The notes below the pieces were generated by a model. The model was not told the DNA's origin, made no database searches, and saw nothing but the letters and a program-made list of their open reading frames with translations. Positions 58,430 through 64,000 of a DNA stretch of 64,000 nucleotides are shown here, one piece after another (position 1 is the stretch's first letter; each line of letters opens with the position of its first letter). Source of the stretch: Hymenopus coronatus (Eukaryota; Arthropoda; Insecta; Mantodea; Hymenopodidae); NCBI GenBank assembly GCA_030762935.1, contig CM060890.1:65536765-65600764 (forward strand). Reading direction: 5' to 3'. Both the position numbers and the translations under genes were made by a program.

Positions 58430-58430
<1 letters not shown>

Positions 58431-58460
<30 letters not shown>
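58431..58460. repeat. (AAT)n microsatellite
   Basis: Pure AAT run inside family A copy 13. Confidence 0.9.
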
Positions 58461-58461
<1 letters not shown>

Positions 58462-58794
58462 GAAATGTCTGCGTGAGTGTGACTGCGAGTCTTGAGTATG
58501 TATGCGTCTGAACAGTATCACTAAAAACGATAAGCGAGTTAAACAACGGATTGGTATTCAAAAAAATCCCAACTGAAACTAACTTAAAATGGATACGCTT
58601 TAAATATGTTTCATTTTTTCAAAAATTGGTTTAACAATATGATTAAGCTAATTAAGTGAAAAATAATTTATGTATCTTGGAATTTTTGGGGGCATAACCT
58701 GTGAAGCCCTCTTCATTCTGAATGGCTTTTGTATACTTGGTACACCCTGACATAAAATACATTTTACTATACAAATATAAAGGTAATGAAATGG

Positions 58795-59060
58795 AGTTTA
58801 ATTTATGGGCGCTCTTTAACTACTGTGATTCTCAGCGTCCCAGTCAATGTTGGGTGTGAAAGAGCACTTAATTTTGCTCAAAGACACCTTTATCTGGCTT
58901 GAGGTTCTCTTATGTGTCGTAAATCTACGACACGGCTTTTTTTCCTTTCCGGAGGAAGCCTTGCTAAGGATTTTACGCCCGAAAAAATCAATCCTACGCC
59001 GGGTTTGTGCTCATGACCTTGGGTGCATGGTAACGTTACGGGAAAGCGATACAGCAAATG
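58795..59060 (-). mobile_element. tRNA-derived SINE, type B3, nested in family A
   Basis: Minus-strand relative of 34921-35192, sharing GGGACGCTGAGAATCACAG, GAGAACCTCAAGCCAG, GTAGATTTACGACACA-type body and TTTTTTCGGGCGTAAAATCC. The head (GTAACGTTACCATGCACCC) is decayed. Flanking CAAATATAAAGGTA and CAAATGTAGCGTA may be a diverged duplication. Confidence 0.8.
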
Positions 59061-59324
59061 TAGCGTACACCATTTCCGATATATTATTTGGCAATGGTTT
59101 GAATTTGTAAATGCAAGGTAAATCAGTATTCCTTTTTGTTCGTAGTCATTCAAACAGCTTGGAATTTTTAAGTCATCAAAAGCAACGGATCTGAATATGG
59201 CTTAAGATTAAAACTTTTTCTTCAGATGTTTTTCTTTATTGGCATGCATATAAAAGAATGGGGTCTGTAAAGAATAATTTGTATAAAAGTGGATAAAGAA
59301 AGTCAAGTGAAATGTAACAGTTGT

Positions 59325-61228
59325 TTTTGTTTTCCTTTTTGTATGATGTTAATTGATTCTCTCTCTTTCAGGATAGATCTCATAAGTTTAAACATGTATC
59401 AACAAATTGTCAATAAAAATGTTGCCTCAAAACCAAAATGTTGGTGTAAAGAGCAGTTTTAGATAGTGAATTTCATTACAGTAATTCGCTACTTGAATTC
59501 AAATGCAAGGATACTACGCTCCTCTGACTTTAATTTTATTTATTTGTCTGTTTATTTTTGCGGGAGGGGTGGAAGCTATACTTAATCGTATTCTCTTATT
59601 AGAAGTAATACAGCGATAAAACGAATCATATGTGCTTGTCACCAGGATTAAACGTGTTGGTATTAAAAGCTTTAATAAGATAAGGCAATTAACAGCGAGC
59701 TTTATGTTACTGGAGAACATCTTTTTAGCAGATTTACCTGCAGGTATACAAAGAAATTTTTTTGAAAAGCAGTTAAACTCATGTATTTCATACTCCTGCA
59801 AATTCATTGCATTAAATCACAAGCAATTAAAACTAATATCTAACGCAATCTAAAGTAATTTATATCTTGAGGATGTCGGAAACTGTCACCAGGGCTATTA
59901 TTTGCGATAATCTTCTTATTACAATGATTGTTAGTATTAAAAGGTTCACATATTAGATACGAAGTTTCGTTTTTGTTACGCCCCCCCCTTGTAAATTTCT
60001 GATACACTCCCTCCCCCAGCGCTCGAGTTTGGAAACCACTGGCCTAGATGAGTGAGTAATATGTTTCCTTCTAGTCCTTAATCAATCTTAATAACGATCA
60101 CAGCTTTTGAAGAAAACTGTTACGCAATTCAAATAAACTAAGCACCGCAAGTTAAAGTAATATTCTGCACGGTAAGAATCGAAAGGTATAGGTCCGTATC
60201 TTAACTTATTCTGCGTGATATTCCTACTGAATGATATATGGGGTAGTTCTTTTATCTTTCTTTCTTTTTTCTTTGAGTACCATATTCGGCATAATTCTGT
60301 CTCTTAGAATACGTATATTAGTACAAAAATATGCTTAAGCCTTTGGGAAATCCAAAATTAATGTAATTGATATTTCCTCGATAGCTTTTTGATGCAATCA
60401 AACCATTTGGCACACTTCGCCATTGAAAATTCTTCAGAATCTTAAGTACTTGATCTCAGAGTAATCCTACTGAAATGCCGAGAAATACAAAGATCTCTTC
60501 AAGAATTAGACTGTACATACAAGATTCCTTAGCACTTTTTGAAAATGTCATTAAAAGTATTCTAAAACGTGGCTTTGCATATGGACCAAATATTTTAGAG
60601 GGGGACAGACTGTGTATATCGCCTAAGCCACTAAGGTCTGATCCAAATAACTTTGTCATGATCTAACCGTCGTGTGCATCTCTCATAAGCTGCTATCGTG
60701 GAATAGGTTATTGTGCAGTACAAAATAGTTCTTTATTTAAAGTGTTCGTTTATATTAATAATTTTCGAAGAGAGTTATCACATTTACATCAAAACCGTAT
60801 GAATTAAAGATACTAAGTAACAGTGTTACTGCATCTGCAGTGCACGTAAATCCCTAATAAATTAAAACTGCCTCTCAGAATGAAGAAACCATGCAGCTTC
60901 ATGAGCGGGTGTTTACTTCCTTTTATTGTACATCTATACTAGCATGCACACCTCTTGTTTGTAACTCTTCAAAGGTGTACCATCAGCCAATCAGGAGAAA
61001 GCGGAAGGAAATGCTGCAAAGACATATGCATGCCAGTTGAACATGTTGAGAGTGAATTTCATTAGAGTATTCTTGCACTCTGAAATTCTTACTCCAAAAT
61101 TCAGGCTTGGACCAAAACTTTTATATACGATACATACATGCGTTTTAACTGTAACCGTAAAAGTTTGGAGAACAATCGCCACACCATAGACGAACTAAAG
61201 GATAACTACCTATATTTGTCAAGAGCGA
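59325..61228. other. Unassigned sequence
   Basis: AGCGCTCGAGTTTGGAAACC followed by ACTGG at 60019-60043 reads on the minus strand as CCAGTGGTTTCCAAACTCGA, like the terminal inverted repeat of some hAT elements, but I found no partner end. Two complementary ~65-codon frames at 60456-60666 are shadows of each other. Confidence 0.35.
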
Positions 61229-61229
61229 T

Positions 61230-61696
61230 TGCAGATTTGTTAAAGAATTTAGTAAAATTCATCCAGAATAAATGGATCTTCAGAGGCTATTCCCAGAAAA
61301 CTCAATATATACAGTTTATTTGGTATGTAAATATCTTTAATATACGGGATTTTAATCAAAATCGTTAGCCATTTTTTAGAAAATCAAAATGTTCTAGATT
61401 TTTTCCATGTAGTTGGGTGGTGGGGGATTTTTTTGAAAATCTTCGTGTCACTTCCTTGGAATATACCAAACCTAAATACCAAGTTTAGTATTTAACGGTC
61501 TTTTCGTTTTTGAGCTATGCTGTCCACAGACACACACAGACAGACAGACACATACACACGAACCTTTTTCTGAAAATGTTTTTTTTATTCAGGGGGTCCT
61601 AAAACATGTATTTCCGGTGAAATCTCGGTATCGAATTTTTGGGTGGAATACAATACTTCCTCTATACAATATGTACATAGTACGTATAGAGAAAGT
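61230..61696 (-). mobile_element. Family A interspersed repeat, copy 14 (5' half)
   Basis: Minus strand. It runs from TTTTCTGGGAATAGCCTCTG (about 61290) to an intact palindromic start at 61655-61696. The simple-repeat site holds CACAGACAGACAGACACA (about 61528-61555). Confidence 0.8.
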
Positions 61697-61701
61697 AAAA
61701 A

Positions 61702-62012
61702 TGTAGATATTGTTAAAACACATAATTTAAGTCATATACGTGTTCTTGTAGAGTTATGGGACAGTGCAAAGCGAATCGAACCTCAGTTGTTTCACATAGC
61801 GACCAGCTTTTAAAAGATTGGACTATCGTTTTATCCTAATGTATTCCCCCATTTCTCTTCTACTTATAAAGAAGAAAGTAATAAGACCAATTCTGCTAAT
61901 TTTTATCTATATTAGCATGACGTAGATAAAAGATAATCTTTTGTAAGAAAAATGTGTTTGTGTAACAGCTAGTTAAAGTTATGTGAATGGAACATAATCA
62001 GATTTTTTGAAC
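61702..62012 (+). mobile_element. Family A, 3' half, opposite orientation
   Basis: Begins in the middle of the family (GTAGATATTGTTAAAACACA), then AAGTCATATACGTG, CACATAGCGACCAGCTTTTA, GAAAGTAATAAGACC, and ends GTTATGTGAATGGAACAT. It starts about six bases after the palindromic start of copy 14. Confidence 0.75.
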
Positions 62013-62014
62013 TG

Positions 62015-62440
62015 TAACTGTGTATTTTCCATTGAATAGTTTTCGACAAAATGATACCTAAATTTTGAAAGAAAGAAAGAAATGGTAACTGAATAAAATC
62101 AAAGCTAGCTTAGTTTCAGGAAAATGTTAGCTGTAATTTGATGCATATTTCTAATGAAAAAACATGCATTTTTTCTCAGCAATTTCCTTTAAACATAAAT
62201 GCACAAATTCTACAAATTTACAATGACATATCTCTGACTGAATACTGCTGAGCCCACGTGTTAATCTGTGTAGTATAAAGTACACGTGCAGATATAAAGA
62301 AGCTAGGTCAGTAAATAAAAGTTTATGCTTCCTTTCCTAAGTATTTCCTATAATTTCAACGCTACCTCAAAGAAACACAGCTGACCCAAAATCGCATTGA
62401 GGTGCCCTCGTAACAACAATTCAATGTTTGTTGTTGTTTT
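62015..62440. other. AT-rich sequence, nothing supported
   Basis: No repeat head or frame. Confidence 0.4.
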
Positions 62441-62445
62441 TTTTT

Positions 62446-63525
62446 ACTTTCTCTACCATGAACTATGTAAATACTAAATAGAGAAGGTATTGTATCTCAT
62501 CCAATTCGATGTCATATTTTGAGGTCCAATAAACAAAAAGCATTTTTAGAGAAATAATTCGTTTGTGTGTGTGCTGCATAGCACAAAAACGAAAGAAGGC
62601 CGCGCTGTGGCCTAGTGGTTAGACCACTCGCTTCTCACCTAGGCAGCCCGGGTTTGATCCCAAGCAACTGCATATGAGATTTGTGATGGACAAAGTAGCG
62701 CAGGGGCGGGTTTTCTCCGGGTTCTCCGGTTTCCCGCGCCATCGCATTCCTCGGTGCTCCACCTTCATTCATGTATCCTCAGTGTCAATGCCTACGGTAC
62801 CATAAGTATTAAAAACGGGCGTTAAACACTATTAATAAAAAACGAAAAATACATTAAATACTAAATTAGGTAAATAAGATCAGCATCTTTTAAGGATGCA
62901 ACACGAAACTTTTCAAGAAAATCCACCACCCCAAACTACCTTTCACATTGAAACCTTTACGAACATTTTATTTTCTAAAAAAAGACTAACGAGTTTGATT
63001 AAAATATCTATGTTTAAGCTATTTTCATCAGAAATAAAATGTATATTTTGAATGTTCTGGGTATAGCCACGGAAGCCCTCTTCATTGTAGAGTAGCAGTA
63101 AACTGTAAAAGATACACCAGCACTTACTGCGCAAAAAATGTAGATGTTATTAAAAACACTATTTATGTAAAATACAATTTTTATGGAGTTAACCACTTCT
63201 GAGATATTGCTTGACATTGGTTTCAATTGTTAAATAATTGCTCTTTACTCAAATGAAAACTCGTTATTCGTTTTCCTTTCTCCTGGGTAAGCATAGAGAA
63301 CGGCACTTCAAAACCATTACATAGTGACCCTTTTAACAATATTTGACTATCGCTTTATCTTTTGTATTTCCTTTCACTTCTACAAGGAAATAATATGTAA
63401 CAAAACCATTTCTGTTTATGCTATCTTAATAAGCGTGAAGTAGATAGAAGAATAAGCTCTTGTGAGAACGTACCTAGTTTGTTGTAACATAAATACAGAA
63501 GCTGTGTTAACGTAGCACAAAAGAT
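62446..63525 (+). mobile_element. Family A interspersed repeat, copy 15, split by a SINE
   Basis: Palindromic start at 62446-62488, ATTGTATCTCATCC, a short GT repeat and GCACAAAAACGAAA, then the SINE (62597-62837). It resumes with AAAAACGAAAAATACATTAA, GGATGCAACACGAAAC, TTCTGGGTATAGCCACGG and TTAACCACTTCTGAGATATTG, with a decayed 3' end around 63500. Confidence 0.8.
62597..62837 (+). mobile_element. tRNA-derived SINE, type B2, nested with target-site duplication
   Basis: Head GCGCTGTGGCCTAGTGGTTA (box A), CCGGGTTTGATCCC (box B), GCGCAGGGGCGGGTTTTCTC, and 3' AAAAACGGGCGTTAAACAC. It is flanked by AAAAACGAAA at 62585-62594 and 62838-62847, and the duplicated motif is family A's own conserved sequence. 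Confidence 0.92.
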
Positions 63526-63529
63526 TAAT

Positions 63530-64000
63530 AAAGAAAAAAATGATTTAACTGTTGGCACGTCGATTATCTTTATATTATACTCAATGCACAAATGGATTGC
63601 ATATAATTACGATTAAAACACAGATTTTTGCATGCATTTATAATAATCACTGTGTAGATACATTTATCTCCATTAAATATAAACCACACATAAAGTTTAA
63701 CAGAATGGAACACTAAATCATTCTTCTCCCTTTTTATGCAGATCGCTTTGATTAAATAGTCAATTCCAATGACGATAACTCAATATATGTAGCACCCAGC
63801 AATCAATATACAATTGTAATACATCTATATTAGGCTGTCAATCAGATAGGGAAAATATTACTAAACGTTCAAGCCGAAAATGACTTAGTTTTCAGACTAG
63901 TAGTAAATCTTTCAACATATCTTCATTTACAAGCAGTCAACGTTAACATGGTTGTCAATATCCACATTTTCCGAAAGATCGCGTTCACATTTCTCCAGGT
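63530..64000. other. AT-rich sequence, nothing supported
   Basis: No repeat head or credible frame up to the window end. Confidence 0.4.

Larger units (their letters stand above)
58337..59320 (+). mobile_element. Family A interspersed repeat, copy 13, split by a SINE
   Basis: Palindromic start remnant at 58341-58378, ATTGCATTCCATCC, an (AAT)n tract (58431-58460), and TTTTTGGGGGCATAACCTGTG up to about 58790. It continues after the SINE with CACCATTTCCGATATATTAT and ends GATAAAGAAAGTCAAGTG near 59310. The two halves join correctly when the SINE is removed. Confidence 0.7.

Noticed and set aside
60019..60043. hAT-like terminal repeat CCAGTGGTTTCCAAACTCGA (minus strand)
   Set aside because: No matching opposite end, transposase or 8-bp duplication could be found within reach.

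Overview
This window looks like non-coding nuclear DNA from an animal, most likely an arthropod. It is AT-rich and has many microsatellites, tRNA-derived SINEs with target-site duplications, and a block (about 55862-56135) that reads on the minus strand as AT-rich arthropod-type mitochondrial large-subunit rRNA. I cannot name the species. I found no intact gene. The longer open frames are short, often lack an ATG, and many lie inside repeats or microsatellites.

The dominant component is one interspersed repeat, called family A here. It is about 850 bp, starts with a palindrome of about 40 bp built on ACTTTCTCTATAC, carries a simple repeat at a fixed internal position, and ends in GTAGAGAAAGTCATGTGAAT. 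At least 18 copies or fragments occur on both strands: about 206-740, 4045-4602, 5822-6705, 14122-14975, 17790-18100, 18101-18435, 18436-19085, 19168-19990, 35619-36468, 36628-36765, 43335-44250, 44252-45108, 45626-46068, 47876-48740, 56616-57315, 58337-59320, 61230-61696, 61702-62012 and 62446-63525. I recognise no coding capacity in it.

Younger elements sit inside family A: a 200-bp TIR element at 276-475, SINEs at 18129-18389 and 62597-62837, and a SINE at about 58795-59060. At least seven different tRNA-headed SINE types are present. Three copies have near-perfect or perfect 12-14 bp target-site duplications (9099-9345, 26392-26598, 41367-41716). One SINE type forms head-to-head pairs (38008-38228; 8480-8915).

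Other structures are a foldback MITE (4936-5290), a 1-kb element bounded by inverted repeats (38795-39826) with a two-unit tandem repeat inside, a 268-bp tandem duplication (14964-15494), a decayed non-LTR retrotransposon fragment (about 12600-13110) and a broken protein-like stretch on the minus strand at 9562-9838.

The rest is AT-rich sequence in which I see no supportable gene or regulatory unit. There is no operon or pathway to describe. The biology here is transposon layering, and the most testable oddities are family A's architecture and the perfect RFX X-box-type motifs in the tRNA heads of two SINE types.
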